The translations under genes were made by a program, and so were the position numbers. Positions 53,072 through 62,900 of a stretch of 64,000 nucleotides of DNA are shown here, one piece after another (positions within the stretch are counted from its first letter, which is position 1; every line of letters starts with the position of its first letter). This DNA is from Burkholderia dolosa (GTDB taxonomy: Bacteria; Pseudomonadota; Gammaproteobacteria; Burkholderiales; Burkholderiaceae), in assembly GCF_902499135.1 (NCBI RefSeq), contig NZ_CABVPR010000014.1:32809-96808 (forward strand). Direction: 5' to 3'. The notes beneath the pieces are model-generated. The model did not search any database. It saw only the letters and a program-made list of their open reading frames with translations, and was not told where the DNA came from.

Positions 53072-53970
53072 GGAGCGTTCTTGTCGGGCCCGGTCGACGG
53101 GGCGTGCCCATCGTCGTGGCGTTCGTCTTCGTCGTCGTTGCCCGATGCGTCGTCGGCGCGTTGCGCGCGCTGTTCGGCAAGCCGCTTGCGGCGCGCGTCG
53201 GCCGCGTCGATCTGCGCCTGGACGGCCGCGCTCACGCGCTCCGTATTCTTCGGCCCGGCACCCTGTTCGGCGAGTTCTTCCTTCTTCTTGCGCGCCCGTT
53301 CGAGCGCGGCGGCGATGATCGCGCGCTTCTTCGCTTCGGCGTCGTCCGCGGTGGGTGCGGCGCCCGCCGCGCCGGGCTGCGATTCCGGCGCTCCGGCGGC
53401 CGGCGTCGCCGCACCGGTGCTGGCCGCGCGGCGTGCGGCGGCGCGCAACTCGGCGGCTTCCCGCTCGCGGCGCTGCCGCGCGAGCCGGCGATCGTGGCGT
53501 TCGCGCGCGGCATCCGCCTGTTGCTGCGACCACGCGTCCCAGCCGGTGCGATCGCCGGTCACCGGGACCATCGCGATGCAGTCGACAGGACAGGGCGGCA
53601 CGCACAGGTCGCAGCCGGTGCACAGCGACGCGACGATGGTGTGCATCTGCTTCGGTGCGCCGACGATCGCGTCGACCGGGCACGCCTGCATGCACAGCGT
53701 GCAGCCGATGCACAGGTTTTCGTCGATGAACGCGACGGCGCGCGGATGCTCGCTGCCGTTCGCGGGATTCAGCGGGATCACCGGCTTGCCGAGCAGCTTC
53801 GCGAGGCGCGCGATGCCCTGCGCGCCGCCGGGCGGGCACTGGTTGTAGTTCGCGTCGCCGGCGGCGATCGCCTCGGCGTACGGGCGGCAGCCGTTATAGC
53901 CGCACTTCGTGCATTGGGTCTGGGGAAGCAGATCTTCGATACGATCCGCGAGTGTTTTGGAGTCGGTCAC
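53068..53970 (-). CDS. rsxB: RsxB/RnfB-type ferredoxin, soluble and orphan (300 aa)
   Basis: Electron-transfer protein. A GTG start at 53970 gives [20 protein letters not shown]. The Fe-S domain has [16 protein letters not shown] plus NQCPPGG; two [4Fe-4S] motifs follow ([12 protein letters not shown] and [12 protein letters not shown]). Unlike E. coli RnfB there is no N-terminal membrane helix, and the C-terminal 115 residues form a charged Ala/Arg/Glu coiled coil ending in an acidic tail. No other rnf/rsx genes are near. ATG 54066 in the same frame is a less likely start. Coupled to nth downstream. Confidence 0.85.
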   Translation of the reverse strand: MTDSKTLADRIEDLLPQTQCTKCGYNGCRPYAEAIAAGDANYNQCPPGGAQGIARLAKLLGKPVIPLNPANGSEHPRAVAFIDENLCIGCTLCMQACPVDAIVGAPKQMHTIVASLCTGCDLCVPPCPVDCIAMVPVTGDRTGWDAWSQQQADAARERHDRRLARQRREREAAELRAAARRAASTGAATPAAGAPESQPGAAGAAPTADDAEAKKRAIIAAALERARKKKEELAEQGAGPKNTERVSAAVQAQIDAADARRKRLAEQRAQRADDASGNDDEDERHDDGHAPSTGPDKNAP

Positions 53971-54221
53971 GGTGACAACGGGCGCAGCGGCGCCGAATGG
54001 CGCTCGGCCGCGTACGGTGCGGCCGGAACGGTTTGCCAAACCTGGATTATCGCCGATTTCCCGCATTGCGCTGGACGCCGTCTGTGCGCATAATCGAACC
54101 GCATTTTTGCAGGGGCGCAGCAGGAGGGCGGCCGCAGGCGGCACGCCCGTTGCAGGGTGACCGACGCCGAGGCGGTGGGGTGCCGGTCCGGGTCACGCGG
54201 CTCACACAGCAAAACGCCACC

Positions 54222-54854
54222 ATGAACCAGCCAAAAATCAAAAGAGATCCTGAAGGCACGCGTCGCCGCATTTTGATGGCGGCGGCCGAAGAGTTCGCGA
54301 GTGGAGGGCTGTTCGGCGCGCGCGTCGATCAGATCGCGCGACGAGCCGAAACCAACGAGCGCATGCTCTATTACTACTTCGGCAGCAAGGAGCAGCTGTT
54401 TACGGCCGTGCTCGAGCACGCGTTCTCCGCGCTGACCGAGGCCGAGCGCGTGCTCGATCTCGACGGCGTGGCGCCGGTCGAGGCGATCACGCGTCTCGCG
54501 CATTTCGTTTGGGACTACTACCGCGATCATCCGGAACTGCTGCGGCTGATCAACAACGAGAACCTGCACGAGGCGCGCTATCTGCACAAGTCGACGCGGA
54601 TCCGCGAGATGATGTCGCCGATCGTCGCGAAGCTCGGCAACGTGCTGACGCGCGGCCAGAAGGCCGGGTTGTTCCGCGGCGACGTCGACCCGCTGCACTT
54701 CTACGTGACGCTGTCGGGGCTCGGCTACTACATCGTGTCGAACCGCTTCACGCTCGCCGCGACGCTCGGCCGCGACTTCAGCGACCCGGACGAACGCGCG
54801 GCGATGGTCCGGATGAACACCGAGGTGCTGCTCGCGTATCTGTTGCGGCGCTGA
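54222..54854 (+). CDS. TetR-family transcriptional regulator (210 aa)
   Basis: Start ATG 54222 (MNQPKIKRDPEGTRRRILMA). The HTH reads FGARVDQIARRAETNERMLYY, then YFGSKEQLFTAVLEHAF. The C-terminal domain (NNENLHEARYLHKSTRIREM) is that of the TetR_C_33/RutR-like group that often responds to pyrimidines or related metabolites. Genes controlled are not evident; a PHB depolymerase gene lies convergent downstream across a shared terminator. Confidence 0.9.
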   Translation: MNQPKIKRDPEGTRRRILMAAAEEFASGGLFGARVDQIARRAETNERMLYYYFGSKEQLFTAVLEHAFSALTEAERVLDLDGVAPVEAITRLAHFVWDYYRDHPELLRLINNENLHEARYLHKSTRIREMMSPIVAKLGNVLTRGQKAGLFRGDVDPLHFYVTLSGLGYYIVSNRFTLAATLGRDFSDPDERAAMVRMNTEVLLAYLLRR

Positions 54855-54871
54855 ACGCAGCCGCCGGATGC

Positions 54872-54912
54872 AAAAACGCCGCCGTGCGCAATGAATGCGA
54901 CGGCGGCGTTTT
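54872..54912. terminator. bidirectional terminator between tetR and phaZ
   Basis: AAAACGCCGCCGT and ACGGCGGCGTTTT form a 13-bp perfect stem with an inner GCGC/GCG pairing and a short loop, A and T tracts on both sides. Confidence 0.85.
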
Positions 54913-54931
54913 GTCGTCGGAACGTTGCGCG

Positions 54932-56374
54932 TCAGGCGGCCTTGCGCGTACGAACCGCCTTCGCGCGCACGCCGGTCGCGCGCTTGGCGGCGGCCGTCGC
55001 CGTTTTCGCGCGCGCGCGTTTCGCGACCGCGGCCTTCGCGGTTTCGACCTGCGGCTTGCCGGCCGGCACGGCGGCGAGCGTCGTGGCCGCCGGAGCGTCC
55101 GTACGATCCTTCGCCGCGCCGTTCTTCGGCTCCGGCGCGTGTTCGCGGATGAAGTCGCGCAGTTGCGGGTAGATGATCGTGCGCCAGCGGCGGCCCGAGA
55201 AAATCCCGTAGTGACCGCACTTCTCGGCGGTCAGGCTGCGACGCTGGTCTTGCGGAATGCCCGTGCACAGCTCGTGCGCGACGTGCGTCTGACCGCTGCC
55301 CGAGATGTCGTCGAGCTCGCCCTCGATCGTCATCAGCGCGGTGCGCGTGATGTCCTGCGGCCGCACGCGCTCGCCGTTCACGTCCCACGTGCCTTCGGCG
55401 AGGCGGAACTCCTGGAACACGATGCGGATCGTCTCCAGGTAATACTCGGCGGCCATGTCGAGTACCGCGTTGTACTCGTCGTAGAAGCGACGATGCGCGT
55501 CGGCGTCGTCTTCGTCGCCGCGCAGCAGGCTCTGGTAGAAGTCCCAGTGCGATTGCGCGTGACGCTCGGGGTTCATCGCGACGAAGCCGGTGTGCTGCAG
55601 GAAGCCCGGATACACCTGACGGCCTTCGCCCGGATAGTTCGCCGGCACCGTGTGGATCACGTTGTTCTCGAACCACGCGAGCGAGTGCTGCGTCGCGAGC
55701 GAATTCACCGACGTCGGACTGCGGCGCGCATCGATCGGGCCGCCCATCATCGTCATCGTGAGCGGCGTGTCCTCGCCGCGGCTCGCCATCAGCGAGATCG
55801 CCGCGAGCACCGGCACCGTCGGCTGGCACACGGAGACCACGTGCAGGTTGCGCGCGCCGATGTGGCGGATGAATTCCTGGATGTATTCGACGTAGTCGTG
55901 CAGATGGAACGGGCCGACCTCGACCGGCACCATCCGCGCGTCGATCCAGTCGGTGATGTAGACCTTGTGATCCTGCAGCAGCGTGCGCACGGTGTCACGC
56001 AGCAGCGTCGAGTGGTGGCCCGACAGCGGCGCGCAGACCAGCACGACCGGCTCGTCCTTCAGCTGCGTGACGGCCTCGGCGTCGTCCGAGTAGCGCTTGA
56101 AGCGCAGCAGCCGGCAGAACGGCTTCTCGACGATCGTCTGTTCGACGATCGGGATGTTGTGGCCGTCCTTCACGATCTGGTGAATGTTGAATTCCGGCTT
56201 CTCGTAATCCTTGCCGAGCCGGTACAGCAGCTCGTAGGCGGCGGCCATGCGCGTCGCGCCCGGCATCAGCGAGAACGGACTCGACGGGTTCGCGAACGAT
56301 TTGGACGCAGCCTGGGCCCAGGCCGTGAGCGGGCTCAGCATCGCTCGCTGGAATTCGTGCAGTTGATAAAGCAT
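54932..56374 (-). CDS. phaZ: intracellular PHB depolymerase PhaZ with histone-H1-like C-terminal tail (480 aa)
   Basis: Hydrolyses native polyhydroxybutyrate granules. Start ATG 56374 (MLYQLHEFQRAMLSPLTAWA). The alpha/beta-hydrolase core has APLSGHHSTLLRDTVRTLL and the nucleophile motif VVSVCQPTVPVLA, with Cys in place of the usual Ser, as in PhaZ of Cupriavidus. ITDWIDARMVPVEVGPFHLH, TALMTIEGELDDISG and EKCGHYGIFSGRRW supply the Asp/His regions. Residues about 420-480 are low-complexity Lys/Ala/Arg/Thr (AKRARAKTATAAAKRATG), like tails of histone H1 or DNA-binding phasins. That tail could tie the enzyme to the nucleoid. Confidence 0.9.
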   Translation of the reverse strand: MLYQLHEFQRAMLSPLTAWAQAASKSFANPSSPFSLMPGATRMAAAYELLYRLGKDYEKPEFNIHQIVKDGHNIPIVEQTIVEKPFCRLLRFKRYSDDAEAVTQLKDEPVVLVCAPLSGHHSTLLRDTVRTLLQDHKVYITDWIDARMVPVEVGPFHLHDYVEYIQEFIRHIGARNLHVVSVCQPTVPVLAAISLMASRGEDTPLTMTMMGGPIDARRSPTSVNSLATQHSLAWFENNVIHTVPANYPGEGRQVYPGFLQHTGFVAMNPERHAQSHWDFYQSLLRGDEDDADAHRRFYDEYNAVLDMAAEYYLETIRIVFQEFRLAEGTWDVNGERVRPQDITRTALMTIEGELDDISGSGQTHVAHELCTGIPQDQRRSLTAEKCGHYGIFSGRRWRTIIYPQLRDFIREHAPEPKNGAAKDRTDAPAATTLAAVPAGKPQVETAKAAVAKRARAKTATAAAKRATGVRAKAVRTRKAA

Positions 56375-56586
56375 GCAGACTACTCCCGCGTGGGGGACGG
56401 TGCGCAAGGGCGGCGTGGGGCGTCGCGGCGTGCCGTGTGGGTCAGCGTCCGGCCATGTTGCAGTGCAGCCGGACAATCGCGTCGATCATATCGGACAACG
56501 ATCGGTGGTGCAATGCAACATTTCCCCGGGTTTTCATCAAAATTTTGCGGTTTGACGATCTCTGAAGAAGCCGCCGCGGCCGCGGC

Positions 56587-58417
56587 TCAGCGCCCCGTCG
56601 CGACCGCCGGCGCGGGCTGGCCGGCCGCGCGCGCCATCGCCTCTTCGTGGTGCATCAGGTTCATCGCCGTGTGCACGAGCGCGACGTGCGAGAACGCCTG
56701 CGGGAAATTACCGACGAGCCGCCCCTCGACCGGATCGTATTCCTCCGCCAGCAGCCCGAGGTCGTTCGACAGCGACAGCAGACGGCTGAAGAGCCGATGC
56801 GCGTCGTCGATGCGGCCGAGCAGCGCATAGCTGTCGACGAGCCAGAAGCTGCACGCGAGAAACGTGCCTTCGCCGGGCGGCAGGCCGTCGTCGTACTCGG
56901 TCGTCCGGTAGCGCATCACGAACCCGTCGTGCAGCAATTCCCGTTCGATCGCCTCGACCGTGCCGACGATGCGCGGATCTTCCGGCGGCAGGAAGCCGAG
57001 CTGCGGCATCAGCAGCACGCTCGCGTCGAGCTCGTCGCTGCCGTAGCTCTGCGCGAACGCCCGCTTGCCTTCGTGCCAGGCCTTCTCGCACACGTCCGCA
57101 TGGATCCGGTCGCGCAGCGTGCGCCACCGGTCGAGCGAGCCCGGCAGCCGGAACATTTCGGCGGACTTGATCGCGCGATCGAACGCGACCCACGCCATCA
57201 CTTTCGAGAACGTGAAATGCCGGCGGCCGCCGCGCGTTTCCCAGATCCCCTCGTCGGGCTCCTGCCAGATCTTCTCGAGATGATCGAGCAGCGCGCACTG
57301 GACCGACCATACGGTGTCGTCGGCCTGCAGCCCGCCCACGCGTGCGAGGTGCAGCGCGGCCATCACTTCGCCGAACACGTCGAGCTGAAGCTGGTTCGCG
57401 GCGCCGTTGCCGACCCGCACCGGCTTCGAATCCTGATAGCCGGGCAGCCAGTCGAGCTCCATTTCGGGCAGCCGACGTTCGCCGGCGATTCCGTACATGA
57501 TCTGAATCTGCTCAGGCGAGCCCGCCATCACGCGGCCGAGCCACGTGCGCCACGCACGCGCTTCGTCGTAGTTAGCCGCCGCGCATCAGCGCCAGCAGCG
57601 TGATCGTCGCGTCGCGCAGCCAGCAGTAGCGATAGTCCCAGTTCCGGTTGCCGCCGATCTTCTCGGGCAGCGAGGTCGTTGGCGCCGCAACGATTCCGCC
57701 GGTCGGCTCGTACGCGAGCGCCTTCAGCGTGATCAGCGAGCGGCGCACGGCGGCCGCGTAGCGGCCCTGCACCTGGCAGCGTCCCGACCATTCGAGCCAG
57801 TAGTTCTCGGTGCGCGCGAGCATCGACAGCGGATCGCGCGCGGGCGGCAGCCGCAGGTGCGACGCCGCGTAGCCGAGCGAGAACGGCACGCGCTCGTCGG
57901 CGCCGACCGTGAACTCGGCGAGCGTATGCAGGTTCTTGCCGGTCAGCGGGACCGGCGTGCGCAGCACGACCGTGTCGGGTCCGGCGATTGCTTTCATCCC
58001 GTTCTCGCGCGTGAGCTGCGTGACCCACGGAATCGAGAAGCCGTAGTCGAAGCGAAGTACGAGTTCCATGCGCATCTTCATCGTGCCGCGGCGGCCGACG
58101 ACGATGCGCACGAGTTCGGACCAGCCGTTGCCGGGCGGCATGAAGTCGATCACGGTGACCGCGCCGTCGGCGCTTTCGTAGTCGGTCTCGAGGATGAGCG
58201 TGTCGCCGCGATAGCGGCGTGTCGTGTGCGTGATCGCGACGTCGGCGGCCGGCGCGAGCAGCCATCGGCCGTGCTCGGGCGTGCCGACGAGCGCCGCGAA
58301 GCAGGCGCCCGAGTCGAAGCGGGGCCAGCACAGCCAGTCGACGGAGCCGTCTTTTGCGATCAGCGCGGCCGTGTGGCCGTCGCCGACGAGGGCGTAGTCT
58401 TCGATCAGGGCAGGCAT
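56587..58417 (-). pseudogene. GH15 glucoamylase/trehalase-type glycosidase, broken by a one-base frameshift
   Basis: Two adjacent frames are halves of one GH15 protein. The N-terminal half (58417-57572; ATG 58417, MPALIEDYALVGDGHTAALI) runs to NWDYRYCWLRDATITLLALM-RGG and then meets TAA. The C-terminal half (from about 57570) reads YDEARAWRTWLGRVMAGSPE and on through VGNGAANQLQLDVFGEVMAA to GNFPQAFSHVALVHTA. The sequence GGC TAA CTAC becomes GGC TAC TAC if one A is removed (plus strand about 57571-57573), restoring GYYDEARAW. The intact protein would be about 610 residues. The break falls inside the catalytic (alpha/alpha)6 barrel, so neither half should be active. A sequencing error is the main alternative. 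Confidence 0.85.
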
Positions 58418-58583
58418 GGGCAGGCGAATCCTTGGTTTCGAGTTCACAATGCGGACTGCGGCGACCGCGCTTCACGGGCTGACGCCGCGCCCCGTATACT
58501 CGGCCGGGCGGCGGAGCGCGCGTGAACGGCCGGCGTTCCGTCCTATCTCAACACTTGAAGCGACTCGATGCAAGGAGGATTCA

Positions 58584-59831
58584 ATGCCCAACCGTTTACG
58601 CGAGCGTGACGCGCGCGCTTCGACACGAGGGTTCCCGCTTAGGCTCGCTCACTGGATGAAAGGTTTCGCGATCGTGCTGTCGTTGTCGGCGACGCACGCA
58701 TTCGCGCAGCAATCGCCCACATCGGCCGACGGCGTCTACAACCTGCTCGTCGGCACCTATACGGACGGCGGCAGCGACGGGATCTACGTTTACCGCTTCG
58801 ATACGAAAACGGGCAGCGTCGCGCCGGTGTCGTCGACGAAAACCGTCAACCCTTCGTATCTGTTGCCGAGCCGCGACGGCCGCACGGTCTACGCGGTCAA
58901 CGAGCTGCCCGGCGACAACGGGCCCGCGACGCAGCGCGGCGGCATCAGCGCGTTCGGTTTCGATCCGAAGACGGGCACGCTGACGTTTATCGACCGCGTG
59001 TCGTCGGAGGGGAATGACCCCTGCTATCTCGCGCTGTCGCCGGACGGCAAGTATCTGGTGACGGCCAACTATTCCGTCGCGTCGGATCCGGGCGGCAGCT
59101 TCGCGGTGTTTCCGGTGCGCGACGGCGGCGCGGTCGGCGACGCGGTGCTGACCGTGCACCACGAAGGCACGGGTCCGGTAAAGGGCCGCCAGGACGGCGC
59201 GCACGTGCATTCGACGGTGTTCTCGCCGGACGGCCGTTACCTGTTCGTGCAGGATCTCGGCACCGACAAGATCTACGGCTATCGCTACACGGTGGACGGC
59301 AGCCGCGGGCTGATCAGCCCGACCGACACGCGCTACACGCCGGTGAAGCCCGGCTCGGGTCCGCGTCACATGGTATTCGGCGCGGACGGCCGGTTCGCGT
59401 ACGTGACGACCGAACTGAACGCGTCGGTCGACGTGTTCGCGTATCGCGACGGCAAGCTGCAGCCGGTCCAGACCGTGTCGATGAGTGCGCCGGGCTTCAA
59501 CGGCAAGGTCGGCGGCGCGGCGATCCATCTGTCGCCGGACGGCCGCTTCCTGTATGCGAGCAACCGCGGCGACGCGAACGAGATCGTGATCTACGCGATC
59601 GACAAGGCCAGCGGCCGGCTGAAGACCGTCGGCCGCCAGTCGAGCCTCGGCAAGACGCCGCGCGAATTCCTGATCGATCCGACCGGCAAGTGGCTGATCG
59701 TCGGCAACCAGGATAGCGACACGTTCTACGTGTTCAGCCGCGACGTCGAAACCGGACAGCTCGGTCCGAATCCGCAGAAGGTGTCGGTCGGCAAGCCGGT
59801 CGACTTCAAGCTGGTGCCGGTCGGGTCGTAA
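58584..59831 (+). CDS. exported lactonase-type beta-propeller protein (415 aa)
   Basis: Start ATG 58584 after AAGGAGGAT. Residues 25-41 (MKGFAIVLSLSATHAFAQ) act as a signal peptide behind a basic extension; ATG 58656 is an alternative start. The rest is a seven-bladed propeller of the lactonase (PF10282) family, with repeats such as LSPDGKYLVTANYS, FSPDGRYLFVQDLG and LSPDGRFLYASNRGD, and HVHSTVFSP, GPRHMVFG. Cytosolic relatives are 6-phosphogluconolactonases; an exported one may act on other lactones or not be an enzyme at all. Terminator follows. Divergent from the broken GH15 gene. Confidence 0.85.
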   Translation: MPNRLRERDARASTRGFPLRLAHWMKGFAIVLSLSATHAFAQQSPTSADGVYNLLVGTYTDGGSDGIYVYRFDTKTGSVAPVSSTKTVNPSYLLPSRDGRTVYAVNELPGDNGPATQRGGISAFGFDPKTGTLTFIDRVSSEGNDPCYLALSPDGKYLVTANYSVASDPGGSFAVFPVRDGGAVGDAVLTVHHEGTGPVKGRQDGAHVHSTVFSPDGRYLFVQDLGTDKIYGYRYTVDGSRGLISPTDTRYTPVKPGSGPRHMVFGADGRFAYVTTELNASVDVFAYRDGKLQPVQTVSMSAPGFNGKVGGAAIHLSPDGRFLYASNRGDANEIVIYAIDKASGRLKTVGRQSSLGKTPREFLIDPTGKWLIVGNQDSDTFYVFSRDVETGQLGPNPQKVSVGKPVDFKLVPVGS

Positions 59832-59838
59832 AACGAAA

Positions 59839-59876
59839 AGGGCGCTGCCGATCGCATCGGTAGCGCCCTCGGTATT
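59839..59876 (+). terminator. intrinsic terminator after the lactonase-type gene
   Basis: AGGGCGCTGCCGAT-CGC-ATCGGTAGCGCCCT followed by CGGTATTTCC; a 14-bp stem with one G-T pair and a weak T tract. On the minus strand it is followed by TTTTCGTTTT and may also serve ftsK. Confidence 0.75.
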
Positions 59877-59941
59877 TCCCGGCCGCGACGAGAACGATGC
59901 GGCCGCATCGATCGCGGATCGCGACCGCGCCGTCGCGGCGC

Positions 59942-62900
59942 TCAGTCCGCGGCGGCCGGCACGAGCACCTCGCGGCTGCCGTTGATGCCCATCGCCGACA
60001 CGAGCCCGGCCGCCTCCATCTGCTCGACGAGCCGCGCCGCACGGTTGTAGCCGATGCGCAGCTGCCGCTGCACCGACGAGATCGACGCGCGCCGCGTGCG
60101 CACGACGAACGCGACCGCTTCGTCGTACAGCGGATCGGCTTCCGCGTCCGGCGCTTCGCCGAACAGGTCCTGCGTCACGCCGTCGGCGGCCGGGCCGTCC
60201 AGGATCCCTTCTTCGTACTGCGGCTCGCCGAACTGCTTCAGGTATTCGACGATCCGGTGCACTTCCTCGTCGGCGACGAACGCGCCGTGCACGCGCTGCG
60301 GATAGCCGGTGCCCGGCGGCAGGAACAGCATGTCGCCCTGGCCGAGCAGCGATTCGGCGCCCATCTGGTCGAGAATCGTGCGCGAGTCGATCTTCGACGA
60401 CACCTGGAACGCGACGCGCGTCGGAATGTTCGCCTTGATCAGCCCGGTGATCACGTCGACCGACGGACGCTGCGTCGCCAGAATCAAATGGATGCCGGCC
60501 GCGCGCGCCTTTTGCGCGAGACGGGCGATCAGCTCCTCGATCTTCTTGCCGGCGACCATCATCAGGTCGGCGAGCTCGTCGATCACGACGACGATCAGCG
60601 GCAGCTTCGACAGCGGCTCCGGATCGTCGGGTGTCAGCGAGAACGGGTTGCCGATCTTCTTTTCCTGCGCCTGCGCGTCGCGGATCTTCTGGTTGAAGCC
60701 CGCGAGATTGCGCACGCCGACGGCCGACATCAGCCGATAGCGCTTTTCCATTTCGCCGACGCACCAGTTCAGCGCGTTCGCGGCGAGCTTCATGTCGGTG
60801 ACCACCGGCGCGAGCAGGTGCGGGATGCCTTCGTAGACCGACAGCTCGAGCATCTTCGGGTCGATCATGATGAGCCGCACGTCCTCGGGCGTCGCCTTGT
60901 ACAGCAGCGACAGGATCATCGCGTTGATCGCGACCGACTTGCCCGAGCCCGTCGTGCCCGCGACGAGCATGTGCGGCGCCTTCGCGAGATCGGTGACGAC
61001 CGGCCGGCCGGTGATGTCCTTGCCCATCGCGATCGTCAGTTGCGACGGCGAATGCTGGTACTCGCGCGCGGCGAGGATCTCGGACAGGCGGATCATCTGC
61101 CGCTTCGCGTTCGGCAGTTCGAGGCCCATGCAGGTCTTGCCGGGAATCGTCTCGACGACGCGGATCGACGTGAGGCCGAGACCGCGCGACAGGTCCTTCA
61201 TCAGCCCGACGATCTGGCTGCCGCGTACGCCGAGCGCGGGCTCGATCTCGAAGCGCGTGATCACCGGGCCCGCCGATGCGCCGACGACCGTGACCGGCAC
61301 CTTGAATTCCTGCAGACGTTGCTCGATGACCTGACCCGTCTGCGCGAGGTGCTCTTCGGTGATCGGCTCGATTTCGTCGGACGCCGGCTCGAGCAGGTCG
61401 AGCGTCGGCAGCTCGACGTTGAACGACGCGGGCGCGTGGAATTCGAATGCGTTCGGCCGCGGCGCGCGCGCGGGCGCGGATGGCGCAGCGTCGGCGGCGG
61501 GCCGCGCATCGGCGGCTGCGGTCGGGTCGGCCGTAGCGGCTGCGGGTGCGGGCGCCGCGTCGGGCTGCGTGATCGTCGTCGCGTGCGTAATGGCGTCGGC
61601 TGCCGGCTGCACGGACAGCGCTGAGCCGGCGACCGTTGCAGCGGGGAAGGGCGACGCGGCGGGGGCCGGCGACGCGATGTCGGCTGCAGCCGGCGCCACG
61701 GCGGCGCTCGGGATGCCGACGTTCGTCGGCGCGACTGCCGTCGTTGCAGCGGATGCGGGCGCGATTGCCGGTGCGGACGCCGGGATGCCGTCGCCGACGC
61801 TCGCGCTGTCGGCCGCGCCGGGAGCGGCTGCACTCGGCAGCAGCGGCTCGGTGGTCGCAGGCGAAGCGTTACGCAGCGTTGTGTCGGCGGCGGCCGGCGC
61901 TGGCGTCGCCGCGGTCGCGACGCCCGCCGCGACGGAGCCGGTTGCCGCAAACGGAGAGTTGGAGTAGATCGGCTTCGAAGATGCTGCGATCGAAGTCTGC
62001 GCGGTGCTCGAGTCGAGCGCAGCGGCCGGCGGTGCCGACATCGAAGCGGACACCGGCGTGCTTGCACTCGAATGTGATGCCGCGGCGTTGGATGCGATCG
62101 ATGCAGCGGTCGTCGTGCCAGACGATGCAGGCGCAATCGTGGGCGCGATGGGCGATGCCGCTGCCGGACGGGGTACGTCCGGCGAGCCGGAAACCGTAGC
62201 GATCGAAGCCTCGGCGGCCGTCATCGACGGCGTTGCCGATTCCGACGATCGTGCAGCTACGTCGGCTGTCGGCGTCGGGGTGCCTGTCGTCGATACGGCG
62301 GCGAGCGGCGCAGCGGTCGATCCGGAAGCCGATGCATCGGAATGCGGGCCGTGCGTCGCGCCCATGATGCCGGCCGTTGCCGACGGCGTAGCAGGTGCGT
62401 CGTTCGACACCGAGGCGGCCGCTTGCGGTCGGGAGCCGGCGGCCGCGTTCGTGGCGCTGAAAGACGTGGGTGCGGACGCAGGCCCGGCCGTCGCGGCGAG
62501 CGGTGCGACTTGCGATGCCGGCGCAACTGGCTGCTCGCCGGATCCCGGCGTGGATGCTGACGTGGCGTCGACGAATGCCGAAGGCGCGACAGCGGAATGC
62601 GCCGCGTTCCCCACGGCGGACCGATCGACCGGCGAAGTCGACGAAACCGACGACGGTATGCCGGCCGAGTTCGACACGATCGGCGCAGCAATCAGCGGTT
62701 GAGCGGCCAACGGCTTCGACAAGGGCTCGGAGACGGTCGTATTTGCTGCCCCCGGCGAAATCGTCGAGGAAGCGGGCGAGGTGGTACGTACCGGATCCGG
62801 CGAGCCAGGCATGGCAGCGTAAGGCGCCGCCACCGAGCGCACGGAGCCCTCGGCTCCCGTCCACGGCGTGCCTTCTGTCGTTTCCGGCTTGCTCGTCTCC

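Noticed and set aside
58447-58475. GTG 58447 as the start of the GH15 gene
   Set aside because: ATG 58417 gives the family's usual start (MPALIEDYALVGDG) and has an AAGGA-type site upstream; the extra ten residues look unconserved.
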